Assembly: GCF_001610875.1 (NCBI RefSeq) | Contig: NZ_CP011272.1 | Span: 4,073,988-4,137,987 of the forward strand | Origin: Pirellula sp. SH-Sr6A | GTDB lineage: Bacteria; Planctomycetota; Planctomycetia; Pirellulales; Pirellulaceae | Direction: 5' to 3' | DNA: 64,000 nt | Shown here: piece after piece, positions 8,792-18,348 of the stretch | Numbering within the stretch: the stretch's first letter is position 1 | Layout of the letters: each line of letters starts with the position of its first letter | The notes under the pieces: model-generated | Databases searched by the model: none | What the model was told of the DNA's origin: nothing | Seen by the model: the letters and a program-made list of their open reading frames with translations, nothing else | Position numbers and translations under genes: made by a program

Positions 8792-11700
8792 ATGGGACGA
8801 ATGGAAATCGGATTCGAAACCCCGTGGGCGCTCCTGCTGCTTGTCGTGATCCCAATCACGTGGTGGATCGGTCGACGCTCCCTAGCCGGCTTGGGACCAT
8901 GGAGGCGATCGCTGGCCCTTGTTTTCCGTTCGGTGGTATTGCTGCTGATTGTGCTTGCGATCGCTGGGGTTCAATGGATCTGGTCGAGCGATCGGTTGAC
9001 GGTCATTTATTTGCTGGACCAGAGCGACTCGATCCCGATTGCCAAACGGCAGTTGATGCTCGACTATGCGATCGAAAGTGTGAAGAAGCATCGGCGGACC
9101 AATCGCAACGATCGCGCCGGTCTTATTATCTTTGGTCGAGAAGCGTCGATCGAGCTTCCACCCCTCGACGAGGATTTGCCGAATATTTCACGGCCTGAGG
9201 CGAACATAGGTAGGACCGATGCTACGAATTTGGAGAGCGCTCTCAAATTAGCACAGGCTAGCTTTCTCGAAGATTCGTCCAAGCGGATCGTGATCCTCAC
9301 CGATGGCAATCAAACGCTTGGGGCCGCCGAATCGACTGCCCAGCGCTTGGCCGAAAACGGGATCGGCATCGATGTCGTCCCGATCCGTTTGGATTCGAAT
9401 ACCGAGATCTTGGTCGAGAAGATCGATATACCCGGTTTCGTGCGCGAGGGGCAAACCGTCGACGCCCGCGTTGTCATCAATCGCTATAACGAGTCGGGGA
9501 ACGACGAGCCGGTGGACGGTCGATTGAAGGTGGTGCGCCGAATCGGTAATCAAACCGAAGTCCTCGCGGATGCCCCTTACCAGCTCGATCGCGACACCAA
9601 TGTTATTCCGATTCCTCACAAGATCGAGACGAATGCAGGTTTCGTTTACGAAGCGGAATTTATCCCGGACGACAAATCAAGCGATACGATCCCACAGAAC
9701 AACAAAGCCACGGCGTTCACCTACGCACGGGGCAAGGGACGCGTGATGTTGATCGAGGATGCAAACCGTCCAGGGGAATACCAGAACTTGATCGAATCCC
9801 TTCGGCGAAACGATTTAGAAGTGGACGCGCGGACGACGTCGACCATGTTCACGAGTCTAATCGAGCTGCAGAGCTACGACGCGGTTATCTTGGCCGGAAC
9901 CCCACGCACGACGGGGGACGAGTCGACACAAGTCGTCGCGTTCAGTGACGAGCAAATCAACATGCTGGTGCAGAGCGTCCAGCAGTTCGGGATGGGGATC
10001 GTGATGATTGGAGGGCCAGAGGCATTCGGTGCCGGAGGTTGGACCAACTCCAAATTGGAGGAGGCCATGCCTGTGAACTTCGCGATCAAGAACAACAAGA
10101 TCGAGGCCGTGGGCGCCCTGGCCATGGTCATGCACGCGTCCGAGATGGAACGTGGAAATTACTGGCAGAAGATGATCGGCAAAGCGGCACTCGATGCGCT
10201 CGGTCCCCAGGATTATTGCGGAGTTGTCCAGTACGACATGTCGGGGGACAAGTGGCTATGGGGGGAAAAAACGGGGATGCTTAAGGTGGGAGAGAACCGG
10301 TCCGCCATGCGTTCCAAAATCAACAACATGACCCCAGGAGATATGCCGAATTTTGACTCTTCTCTCAGCATGGCGCTCACATCACTTAAAGTCGTACCCG
10401 CCTCGCTCAAACACATGATCGTGATCAGCGACGGCGATCCCGCGCAGGCTACAAACTCTGTATTGAACGGATACGTATCGGCTCAAATCAAAATTTCGAC
10501 CGTTGCGGTAGGGACGCACGGCCCCGCAGGTCATGCGGAGCTGAAACGGATTGCCAACAAGACGGGGGGCAATTACTACGTGGTCACCAATCCGAATGCC
10601 TTACCGCGAATCTTCATGCGCGAAGCGCGACGCGTCGCGAAGCCTTTGGTGTACGAGCCCGAAGGTGGCGTGACTCCTTATGTCCAGTCCCCGCATGAGA
10701 TCCTGTCGGGGCTGCCTCGCAACCTCCCTCCGATCAGCGGTTTCGTATTCACCGAGCTGAAGGAGAGCCCGCTCGTCGAAGTGCCGATTCTCTCTCCTAA
10801 GCCGGATGAAAAGGAGAACGCTTCGATACTGGCGACTTGGACGTATGGCCTCGGCCGGACGGCTGTCGTTTCGACCGACGCAGGGCATCGATGGGCCAAG
10901 GATTGGGTCGATTCCGGGATCTATGATCAATTCTACTCCCAATTGATCCGATGGGTCATGCGACCTTCGGCAGACGACGGAAAATACTCCATTGCCACGA
11001 ACATGAAGGATGGGCGAGTCCAGATCGTCGTGACGGCACTCGACAGCGAAGATGGTTTTTTGAATTATCTCGATATGGGGGCCATTGCAGTCGGTCCCGA
11101 TTTGAAGCCTGTCAATGTCGCGATGAAACAAACCGCCCCCGGTCGCTATGTCGGAGAGATGGTGCCCGAGCAAGCGGGCAGCTACATGTTGAGTGTCATT
11201 CCGGGGCCGAATAAGCCACCGATCACGACCGGGATCACTATCCCCTTTTCTGATGAATATAGAGTTCGCCAAGCGAATATGAGGTTGCTACGTCAGCTTG
11301 CTGAAAACCAACCCGTCGGCGGCGAGGGAGGGCTTTTGGAAGAGCCGCTCGAAACCGAATCGATAGAAAGAATTGTGGAAATGGATACGTATCGACCCGG
11401 GTTACCTCCGGCGAAAAGTTTAAAAGATGTCTGGCCATTTGCAGTCGCAATCGGAGCCACATTTTTCTTTGCCGATGTATTCGTGCGCCGAGTTGCGGTC
11501 GATCTCATCCAGCCGATTCAGAAGCTGGCGAGCCGATTCTCGGGCAAAGAAATCCGCGAGGTCGATGTGCAACGCGCGAAAAGTTTGGAGAGACTCCGTT
11601 CGAGCAAGAGCGGTGTTGCCGATGACATGAATCGTCAAATTGCCAATACGACTTTCTCCGAAACGGTGTTGGACTCTGAATCGTCCAGTGCTAAAGATCT

Positions 11701-11836
11701 GTTCAATCCATCATCGCCCCAATCGCCTTCTCCCCATGCCCCGTCCGCCTCTGCTCCGTCGATGCAGCCCGAAGAAGAAACTAGCTATACTTCTCGGCTG
11801 TTAGAAGCGAAACGCAAAGCGAAGAAACAACCCTGA
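8792..11836 (+). CDS. VWA and amidotransferase-like domain membrane protein
   Basis: A 1014-aa protein anchored by two N-terminal membrane segments (about residues 10-26 and 41-60) and a third near residues 885-900. A von Willebrand factor A domain follows the second helix, with an intact MIDAS DxSxS (LLDQSDS, residues about 75-80) and the later TDGNQT loop. A class-I glutamine-amidotransferase-like middle part ends in MIGGPEAFGAGG with no obvious catalytic cysteine. A second VWA-like segment carries MIVISDGDP. The C-terminal ~100 residues are polar and Ser/Pro-rich. Its stop codon overlaps the start of a MoxR ATPase (TGATG), a coupling typical of VWA/MoxR pairs that remodel or mature partner proteins at the membrane. 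ATG 8801 (MEIGFE) is an equally possible start. Confidence 0.85.
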   Translation: MGRMEIGFETPWALLLLVVIPITWWIGRRSLAGLGPWRRSLALVFRSVVLLLIVLAIAGVQWIWSSDRLTVIYLLDQSDSIPIAKRQLMLDYAIESVKKHRRTNRNDRAGLIIFGREASIELPPLDEDLPNISRPEANIGRTDATNLESALKLAQASFLEDSSKRIVILTDGNQTLGAAESTAQRLAENGIGIDVVPIRLDSNTEILVEKIDIPGFVREGQTVDARVVINRYNESGNDEPVDGRLKVVRRIGNQTEVLADAPYQLDRDTNVIPIPHKIETNAGFVYEAEFIPDDKSSDTIPQNNKATAFTYARGKGRVMLIEDANRPGEYQNLIESLRRNDLEVDARTTSTMFTSLIELQSYDAVILAGTPRTTGDESTQVVAFSDEQINMLVQSVQQFGMGIVMIGGPEAFGAGGWTNSKLEEAMPVNFAIKNNKIEAVGALAMVMHASEMERGNYWQKMIGKAALDALGPQDYCGVVQYDMSGDKWLWGEKTGMLKVGENRSAMRSKINNMTPGDMPNFDSSLSMALTSLKVVPASLKHMIVISDGDPAQATNSVLNGYVSAQIKISTVAVGTHGPAGHAELKRIANKTGGNYYVVTNPNALPRIFMREARRVAKPLVYEPEGGVTPYVQSPHEILSGLPRNLPPISGFVFTELKESPLVEVPILSPKPDEKENASILATWTYGLGRTAVVSTDAGHRWAKDWVDSGIYDQFYSQLIRWVMRPSADDGKYSIATNMKDGRVQIVVTALDSEDGFLNYLDMGAIAVGPDLKPVNVAMKQTAPGRYVGEMVPEQAGSYMLSVIPGPNKPPITTGITIPFSDEYRVRQANMRLLRQLAENQPVGGEGGLLEEPLETESIERIVEMDTYRPGLPPAKSLKDVWPFAVAIGATFFFADVFVRRVAVDLIQPIQKLASRFSGKEIREVDVQRAKSLERLRSSKSGVADDMNRQIANTTFSETVLDSESSSAKDLFNPSSPQSPSPHAPSASAPSMQPEEETSYTSRLLEAKRKAKKQP

Positions 11837-12861
11837 TGACCGAGGACTCCATGAGTAATGTCGCTGAATCGATGCAACAAGAAGCCGATCGCTTTCGCAA
11901 TCGCTACGCCGCTGTTCGCGAGCAGATAGGCCGCGTCATCGTGGGACACGATGACATCGTCAACGGCGTCTTGACCGCGATGTTTGTCGGCGGCCATTGC
12001 TTGCTCGAAGGAGTACCGGGGCTTGGTAAGACGATGTTGATCAAGACGCTCTCGGAGACCTTGTCGCTCGACTTCAACCGGATTCAGTTCACACCCGACT
12101 TGATGCCCTCCGATATCCTCGGGACCAATATGATCGTGGAGAACGATGGACGCCGCGAATTTCAATTCCAGCGGGGGCCGATCTTCACACAGATCTGTCT
12201 AGCGGATGAAATCAACCGAGCCACTCCGAAGACCCAATCCGCTTTGCTTGAAACGATGCAAGAGGGAACGGTTACCGTCGCTGGGCATCGCTACGAGCTT
12301 CAAAAGCCCTTCTTCGTACTGGCAACGCAAAACCCGATCGAACAAGAAGGAACCTATCCATTGCCGGAGGCGCAATTGGACCGGTTTCTTTTCAAGTTGG
12401 TGGTGGGATATTCCTCGCGGGAAGAGCTCAATACCATCATCGATCGGACCACGCGTGGAGAGGTGATCAAGCCTGAAAAGGTGATGGATGGCGAAGAGAT
12501 TCGCCATTGGCAGGCTTTGGTGCGGCAGGTTGTTCTGGCGAAGCACGTTCAAGATTATGCAGCCAGACTCATTCTCGCGACACATCCGGGAGGGAAGTTG
12601 GCACCCGACATCACCAATCAATACATACGATGGGGCTCCAGTCCTCGCGGGGCTCAGACCATCGCATTGGCATCCAAGGTTCGGGCATTGCTCGATGGCC
12701 GATACAATGTCAGCTTTGAAGATATACGACGTGTTTATTTGCCGGCCATGCGGCATCGGGTTTTATTGAACTTTGAGGCCCAGGCCGAGGGGATTGATAC
12801 CGATCGCGTATTGCTCGATATTTTGGAGAAAGTCTCCGAACGAGCCGACGATTTGAATTAG
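11836..12861 (+). CDS. MoxR family AAA+ ATPase
   Basis: A 341-aa MoxR-type AAA+ ATPase. Walker A is GVPGLGKT, Walker B with sensor context is LADEINRATPKTQ, sensor 1 is VLATQNPIEQEGTYPLPEAQLDRF, and the C-terminal lid carries the conserved SSPRGAQ segment. MoxR proteins act with VWA-domain partners in metal insertion or complex maturation; the partner here is very probably the upstream VWA protein because the genes share an ATGA-type overlap at 11834-11838. A second ATG five codons in (MSNV) is a plausible alternative start. The stop codon overlaps the convergent stop codon of the next gene by two bases, leaving no room for a terminator between them. Confidence 0.94.
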   Translation: MTEDSMSNVAESMQQEADRFRNRYAAVREQIGRVIVGHDDIVNGVLTAMFVGGHCLLEGVPGLGKTMLIKTLSETLSLDFNRIQFTPDLMPSDILGTNMIVENDGRREFQFQRGPIFTQICLADEINRATPKTQSALLETMQEGTVTVAGHRYELQKPFFVLATQNPIEQEGTYPLPEAQLDRFLFKLVVGYSSREELNTIIDRTTRGEVIKPEKVMDGEEIRHWQALVRQVVLAKHVQDYAARLILATHPGGKLAPDITNQYIRWGSSPRGAQTIALASKVRALLDGRYNVSFEDIRRVYLPAMRHRVLLNFEAQAEGIDTDRVLLDILEKVSERADDLN

Positions 12862-15329
12862 CGAGGCATGTCGATTCGAACCCAGAAGGGATGCTGCCGA
12901 TCGGCCCGCTCTCGGACATCGCGCAGCAATGTCTTCGAATCGAACTTGGGTTCGATTCGCTTCGTTGGTCCCCCTTTGTGTCGAACGGTGATGACTTGGG
13001 TCATGTCGACCATATCGGATGTCAGGTTCACCGTGTAGCGATCTGCGGGGACGATTTCCAAGTCGACGGTGTTGGATTCCTTGAGAATTCGGCTTTCGAT
13101 TTTGTACTCCGATCCGTCGCGATAGAGGAGCGGGTGGACTAGTTTGTCTGCAAAGAGCTGCTCGGTCTCAAACCACCAGAAATAGCGATCTCCGTGCCTT
13201 GCGGTCTTCACCTCAAATCGATCGGGGGCAAATTTTCGTACATGACCTGGGGCGTTCATCCACTCGATCATGCGGGCTGCTTCGTCCTGAAAATGGTCAA
13301 GTCCGCGACCGCGATAGAGGGAAATCATCACGTCGTAGTTGCGGTCCTTTAAGAGATTATCCCAGACGCGTTCATTCGCCATGTGGTGCGATTTGATCCC
13401 TTCCCGCGTTGCGATTGCGGTGAGCTCTCCATCGACGAAATAAAACGGGACGTATCGCGTGTTGGGCCAATACTGTTTGACATATTTGTCGACGGTGCCA
13501 CATACGACGAGACAACCCGCCCAAAGGTCAGGGTGAGCAAGGGCGATATCCCAGGCGCCGGTACCACCCGATTCATGCCCCGATAAAAAGACGCGATCGG
13601 TATCGATGCTGAAGCGCCGCTTGGCATCGAACAGCGAGCTCAGGACGAACATATGTTCGTCTTCGGTATAGTTGTAGTTCGGCATCGTCGTTCGGCCCCA
13701 ACTAGGAGCGATCACGATGTAGCCGTTTTTCGAGGCCTCTCCCCAACAGCGTTGATTGGAAGGGTCGACCGGTCCGCACCACCAATTGATTTGATCCTCG
13801 GGGGTGGAAATGTCCCCGTGCATCGTGACCACGCACGGGTAGCGGCGGTAGGGGTTGTACTCAGGGGGAAGCTGAACGAGATAGGATGCTGACTGACCCT
13901 GCAATCGACCTCGCAATGGGACCTCCAGGAGGTAGCGTCCTGGAACAACGGTCTCAGCGATCTGTTCGGGCTGATTAGGGTCCGGGATCGAACGAAAGGG
14001 GTAGATGTTCGCATCGGGAGTTACGACCGGTGGCGCCATGTAGGCAACGATTTTTGAAGCGTACCGAGGTGTTCCCGCCTCCAGCTTCGCTAGCTCCTCC
14101 AGCAATTGATCGTTGCGAGTCGGTGCACCCAAGTAGTCCTGGATGATCTGCCGGGCCTTGACCGCCGATGCGATGAGCGAAATGTTGTCATCGGCGCTAC
14201 CGGGACCGAAGATCCAGCCGCCAATGGCTAATGCGGCTCTCAATTCCGGTTTCGTATTCTGCCTTAATCGGCGATAGTCGGCGAACCGTTCTGACGTGTC
14301 CGGAGTCAAGAATCGCTGGATTTCGTCGGCGAGCGGTTTCAATTCCGACTGGATGGTTGGATCTTTGATTTGATCCAAATCCTCTCGAATCCACTGCATG
14401 ACAGTGTCGAGTTCGTTCTTCTCTTCGGCGATCAGTTCTTTCTGACGCTCCACCTTTAGTTTGGTCTCGAGGGATAGGAGTTCGTAGTCGAAGCTGTCCA
14501 GTACCCGTTTGGCGAATGTGTGCTGACCCGCGCGACGTTTTGCGATGTCGGCAATCGTGAAAAGCTGATCGGCCGCCAACTGGTCGTAGCGTTTCAAGCT
14601 GGAGCGATTGTTCTCAAGCTCTGGGAATTTTTGCATCGCGTAGACCAGCATCTCGCGGGCTTCGGTGTAGCGTTTAGCTGTCTCGTAGAGTTCGACAATA
14701 TCCAGGTACGAACGCGCTTTGGTCGGGTCTGCGTTTCGCAAGAGGATGGCTCGGAGAGTTTCGGGGGGGATGGCGTCGAGAGAGAGTCGCATATCCCACG
14801 CAAAGTCTCCTTCGGCACCTTGTAGACCTTCGACCCGGACATAGCTCGGTGCGATTTCCGTGATCCCTTGGACCGCAATCTTGCCATCGCTAAATCGATA
14901 GAAGCGACGTCCGAGATCGCTGAACTCAAAGGGTTGCGGTGTTTCCGCAAAGGCGGTGATGGGCTGTGAGCGGCGGGTGTCGGCGGCCCGATCTTTGTTG
15001 GGCAACTCGATCTTGACCTGAGGCCGAGCGATGGTCCATCGTTCGTTGTTTCCGTCGGTGATCTGCATCCGGTGGAAGTAGATACGGCGCAAATCGTCGT
15101 CCGCTTCCACGATCACCTTGGCACCCCCCATCGCACTGCTGTTGATGGAAGCCTCCTTTTTGATCGATTCAATATCGGACCGGAGAGCCGGGCCAATCGT
15201 AATGCCGTTGTTGAGGGTGAAGTAGACGCGGTTCTGTGCGAGAGAATACGAAGGGACGGCTAGCGTGCCCGCGAGTGCGACGATTGCCGTCCAGCACCTC
15301 TTTGCCAACGGATTCGATCTGGTCTGCAT
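12858..15329 (-). CDS. Exported alpha/beta-hydrolase-like protein, altered nucleophile site
   Basis: An 823-aa protein with a signal peptide (hydrophobic stretch after MQTRSNPLAKR, cut near SLAQ), a long N-terminal helical and beta region, and a C-terminal esterase/PHB-depolymerase-like domain from about residue 440. The domain has PPEYNPYRRYPCVVTMHGD, then DTDRVFLSGHESGGTGAWDIALAHPDLWAG. In relatives the elbow reads G-H-S-M-G-G; here it is G-H-E-S-G-G (residues about 582-587), so glutamate occupies the usual serine position and serine is shifted by one. A late GLDHFQDE could supply the histidine. It may be an inactive binding protein or use a shifted serine. It probably acts in the periplasm. 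Confidence 0.75.
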   Translation of the reverse strand: MQTRSNPLAKRCWTAIVALAGTLAVPSYSLAQNRVYFTLNNGITIGPALRSDIESIKKEASINSSAMGGAKVIVEADDDLRRIYFHRMQITDGNNERWTIARPQVKIELPNKDRAADTRRSQPITAFAETPQPFEFSDLGRRFYRFSDGKIAVQGITEIAPSYVRVEGLQGAEGDFAWDMRLSLDAIPPETLRAILLRNADPTKARSYLDIVELYETAKRYTEAREMLVYAMQKFPELENNRSSLKRYDQLAADQLFTIADIAKRRAGQHTFAKRVLDSFDYELLSLETKLKVERQKELIAEEKNELDTVMQWIREDLDQIKDPTIQSELKPLADEIQRFLTPDTSERFADYRRLRQNTKPELRAALAIGGWIFGPGSADDNISLIASAVKARQIIQDYLGAPTRNDQLLEELAKLEAGTPRYASKIVAYMAPPVVTPDANIYPFRSIPDPNQPEQIAETVVPGRYLLEVPLRGRLQGQSASYLVQLPPEYNPYRRYPCVVTMHGDISTPEDQINWWCGPVDPSNQRCWGEASKNGYIVIAPSWGRTTMPNYNYTEDEHMFVLSSLFDAKRRFSIDTDRVFLSGHESGGTGAWDIALAHPDLWAGCLVVCGTVDKYVKQYWPNTRYVPFYFVDGELTAIATREGIKSHHMANERVWDNLLKDRNYDVMISLYRGRGLDHFQDEAARMIEWMNAPGHVRKFAPDRFEVKTARHGDRYFWWFETEQLFADKLVHPLLYRDGSEYKIESRILKESNTVDLEIVPADRYTVNLTSDMVDMTQVITVRHKGGPTKRIEPKFDSKTLLRDVRERADRQHPFWVRIDMPR

Positions 15330-15424
15330 AAAAACCTCAACGGACTCTTCACGCCATCGCTGTCGGATTCATCGCTACAGCTCCGACAATCGCTATCGAG
15401 CGACCTGGAGTACCCCTGTCGCTT

Positions 15425-15446
15425 GGCCAAGGACAATTCCTTGGCC
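15425..15446 (-). terminator. Hairpin downstream of M3 peptidase gene
   Basis: A perfect 9-bp inverted repeat, GGCCAAGGA and TCCTTGGCC, separated by four bases, lies about 70 bp beyond the M3 peptidase stop codon on the minus strand and upstream of the next minus-strand gene. Read on the minus strand it is not followed by a T tract; on the plus strand TTTCT follows. It could end or process the peptidase transcript, but a factor-independent terminator is not fully supported. Confidence 0.4.
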
Positions 15447-15516
15447 TTTCTGACTGTACATCTCGCTGAGGCGCTCGGTTCTGCTTTTTTGCTCGATCTC
15501 CGTCGATTGCTGCAAA

Positions 15517-17685
15517 TTACTTGAGTCCGCGTCGCTCCAGCAATGCGTCGACAGTCGGTTCTTTGCCACGGAAATCGATGTACTGCTTCATGACTTCCCG
15601 GGATCCGCCGCGAGACAAAACCGTTTCTCGAAGCTTTCGACCATTTTCGGGCGTGAGGCCACCATTGGCCCGCATGTGGGCAAAGGCGTCCGCAGCCAGG
15701 ACTTCGCTCCAGAGATAGGCGTAGTAGCCTGCCGAATAGCCACCTGACCAAACGTGGGCGAAATAGGAGGTTCGGTAGCGAGGTGGAACGGGTTTGTAGT
15801 CGACGCCATACCGCGCCAGCAGTTCGCGCTCGAACGACTCGACATCTGAAATCGAAGTGTCGGACCCTACTGAATGCCATCCTAGATCGAGCAACGCAGC
15901 CGAGAGGTATTCCAAGGTCTCGTAGCCTTTGTTGAATTTGTTCGCGAGAATACTCTTGTTAAGAAGATCGATCGGAAGCGATTCGCCTGTCTTGTAGTGC
16001 TTGGCGTAGTTTGCCAAGACCTCGGGATCGATGGCCCAATCTTCATGGAAGGTTGATGGAAACTCGACGTAATCACGAGGTACCGACGTACCGGAGAGCA
16101 AGGGGTACTCCACGTTCGAGAAGAGACCGTGCACTCCATGACCGAGCTCGTGGAACATGGTCATAACGTGGTCCAGGCTCAGTAGCGTTGGCTCCCCGGC
16201 TGCAGGCTGGGGGATATTCATCACATTGACGACCACCGGCAGTTGATGAAGCAGTTTTGATTGATTGACGAACGCGTCCATCCAGGCCCCACCGCGCTTG
16301 GAGTCACGCTGGTAGTAGTCGGCGTAAAAGAGACCGATCTGCTTTCCGTCCTTCGAAAGGACATCGAAAACGCGCACCGAAGGATGATAGACCGGTAAAT
16401 CCTTTCGTTCCCGAAACTCGACTCCGTAGAGCTTGCCAAACGTGTAGAAAACACCTTGGTGAAGCACATTCTCCAATTCGAAATAGGGCTTGATCAAGCT
16501 CTCGTCGACCTCGTACTTCTCTGCCCGTACCTTCTCCGCGTAGTGCTCCCAATCCCAAGGCTGTACGTCGTCTGCAATTCCATCCTTTTTCATGGCGGCA
16601 GCGATCTCGACTGCTTCCGCTTTCGCTTTCGAAACAACGCCTGGCACCAAATCCTGCAGCATTTTGAAAGCGGCTTGCGGTGTCGCCGCCATCTGATTCT
16701 CTAGCGTAAACGCTGCATGGCTCGCGTACCCCAGGATTTTCGCTCGTTCGGCTCGGAGCTTCGCCAGCTCCAGCACCAAAGGACGGTTGTCGAGACCACC
16801 ATTTTCTCCCAGCCCTCGATTGGCGGAGGCCTCCCATACTTTCTTTCTCGTGTCGCGATTCTTCAAAGAGATGAGAACCGGTTGACGCGTGGTGTTGGTG
16901 ATCGTGAGCAGGTACTTCCCTTCGCGACCTTTCTCTTTGGCCGCTTCAGCGGCTGCCGCTATGTCCCCGTCCGACATGCCTTTCAATTGGGCGGCATCGT
17001 CGATCCAGACCGAACGCTCCTTAGTAAGGGCCAGCAGGTTGTTCTGAAATTGCGTCGTTAAGGACGAAAGACGTTCATTGATCTCGCGGATTCTCTTTTG
17101 CTCTTGATCGTTGAGTTTGGCTCCTGCGCGGACGAAGCTTTCGTAGTATTCCTTTAGCAGTCGTTGCTGTTCTTCATTCCAGTCGCGAAAGGACTGGCGA
17201 TTGTTCCAAAGCGTTTCAACACGGGTGAACAGTTTTTTGTTGAGGTAGATATCGTCGTAGTGGGAGGCCAGTTTGGGGGCGATTTCCTCTTCGATCGACT
17301 GGATCTTTTCGTTGGTGTGAGCGGATGCCAAGTTAAAGAAGATGGCTTGGACGCGGCGCAGCATCTCACCGGTTTTCTCCAATGCGACCAGCGTATTTTC
17401 GAAAGTGGGAGCCGCCTTCGTCTCTGCGATCGCTTCGACCTGTTCGATTTGTTCCCGCATGCCCGCATCGAAGGCCGGGAGGAAGTGCTCGTCCTGGATC
17501 TTGCCAAACTCGGGTGCCAAATGGGGTAGGGAGCTGGGAACCATCAGAGGGTTGGAGTTGGTCATAGAAGCAAAACGAAGGGTGGATGGCAGTTTCAAGT
17601 TGGGTTGAATCAAGTCTTGGGCGAAGGAAGGAAGGGATGGCAACAGGGTGGCTGCTGCGAGCAACCGGATAATTCGACCTCGCAT
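15517..17685 (-). CDS. M3 family zinc oligopeptidase, secreted (Dcp/OpdA-like)
   Basis: A 722-aa thimet-oligopeptidase-family metallopeptidase similar to dipeptidyl carboxypeptidase and oligopeptidase A. The zinc site is FHELGHGVHGLF at about residue 510 (H-E-L-G-H), followed by the family's SGTSVPRDYVEFPSTFHEDW, which supplies the third ligand region. The C-terminal SGGYSAGYYAYLWSEVLAADAF block is also characteristic. ATG 17685 is preferred because it starts a clear signal peptide (MRGRIIRLLAAATLL, cut near SFAQ); the open frame to 17754 overlaps the divergent gene. Function: trimming of oligopeptides outside the cytoplasm, feeding peptide uptake. Family assignment is secure. Confidence 0.94.
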   Translation of the reverse strand: MRGRIIRLLAAATLLPSLPSFAQDLIQPNLKLPSTLRFASMTNSNPLMVPSSLPHLAPEFGKIQDEHFLPAFDAGMREQIEQVEAIAETKAAPTFENTLVALEKTGEMLRRVQAIFFNLASAHTNEKIQSIEEEIAPKLASHYDDIYLNKKLFTRVETLWNNRQSFRDWNEEQQRLLKEYYESFVRAGAKLNDQEQKRIREINERLSSLTTQFQNNLLALTKERSVWIDDAAQLKGMSDGDIAAAAEAAKEKGREGKYLLTITNTTRQPVLISLKNRDTRKKVWEASANRGLGENGGLDNRPLVLELAKLRAERAKILGYASHAAFTLENQMAATPQAAFKMLQDLVPGVVSKAKAEAVEIAAAMKKDGIADDVQPWDWEHYAEKVRAEKYEVDESLIKPYFELENVLHQGVFYTFGKLYGVEFRERKDLPVYHPSVRVFDVLSKDGKQIGLFYADYYQRDSKRGGAWMDAFVNQSKLLHQLPVVVNVMNIPQPAAGEPTLLSLDHVMTMFHELGHGVHGLFSNVEYPLLSGTSVPRDYVEFPSTFHEDWAIDPEVLANYAKHYKTGESLPIDLLNKSILANKFNKGYETLEYLSAALLDLGWHSVGSDTSISDVESFERELLARYGVDYKPVPPRYRTSYFAHVWSGGYSAGYYAYLWSEVLAADAFAHMRANGGLTPENGRKLRETVLSRGGSREVMKQYIDFRGKEPTVDALLERRGLK

Positions 17686-17778
17686 CACGGCGAAACTCCT
17701 TCTGGGATAGTGACGTAAACGTTGATAGAATCGACCATAGCAATCCGGCCCCAAGAAACTCCGGATCGGAATGATTCA

Positions 17779-18309
17779 ATGATAGCGGAAAATACCAGGA
17801 TCGCCTCCCTCCGAAACGATATGAACCTTGGTCTGATTTATCTTTGTTCGATGATGGCCATTCTCGGGGCGACCTACGGAGTTGCGCTGCTCTTGGCGGC
17901 CATCCTGAAGGTCTGGCGTGTGGGGTGGGGAACTATTGCATTCGTCGCGATACCCATATGGTTTTTTCTGGGAGTCTTTTGCTTGGATTCTTACCTGCCG
18001 TCCGTCTTTGCGGTTTGGCATCGGTGGCAAAACGATGCTCTGCCGAGCGAACAATGTTTGACGTACGAGCCGAGTTTCTATCGTCTCTATGCCTCCTATC
18101 GAATGGATCCGGAGAATCTGGACCGTTGGGTCGCCTCGCACGCTTGGCACCTCCGTGCCGTGGAGAACGGGATGCAAGTTAACGATGGTGAGAAACTGAA
18201 ACTCGATAACCCAGAGAGGACGTATGCCACCGAGCCCGCTCCGAATGGCAAACAATTGCGAGTCTATTATCGATCAGGAGTGATGTATATCGCTTACAAC
18301 TCGAATTGA
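17779..18309 (+). CDS. Conserved hypothetical membrane protein
   Basis: A 176-aa protein of unknown function, divergent from the M3 peptidase gene. Two hydrophobic helices (roughly residues 16-43 and 48-70) are followed by a soluble, probably extracytoplasmic, domain of about 100 residues with many aromatic and charged residues (YEPSFYRLYASYRMDPENL, SHAWHL) and a terminal beta-type stretch (LRVYYRSGVMYIAYNS). ATG 17779 gives the simplest start; ATG 17821 (MNLGLIY), just before the first helix, is also possible. It converges with the J-like protein gene, 39 bp apart. No catalytic motif is visible. Confidence 0.6.
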   Translation: MIAENTRIASLRNDMNLGLIYLCSMMAILGATYGVALLLAAILKVWRVGWGTIAFVAIPIWFFLGVFCLDSYLPSVFAVWHRWQNDALPSEQCLTYEPSFYRLYASYRMDPENLDRWVASHAWHLRAVENGMQVNDGEKLKLDNPERTYATEPAPNGKQLRVYYRSGVMYIAYNSN

Positions 18310-18348
18310 TCCGAACTTTCGAGGAAGACGGTTCGAGTGGGCCAACGG

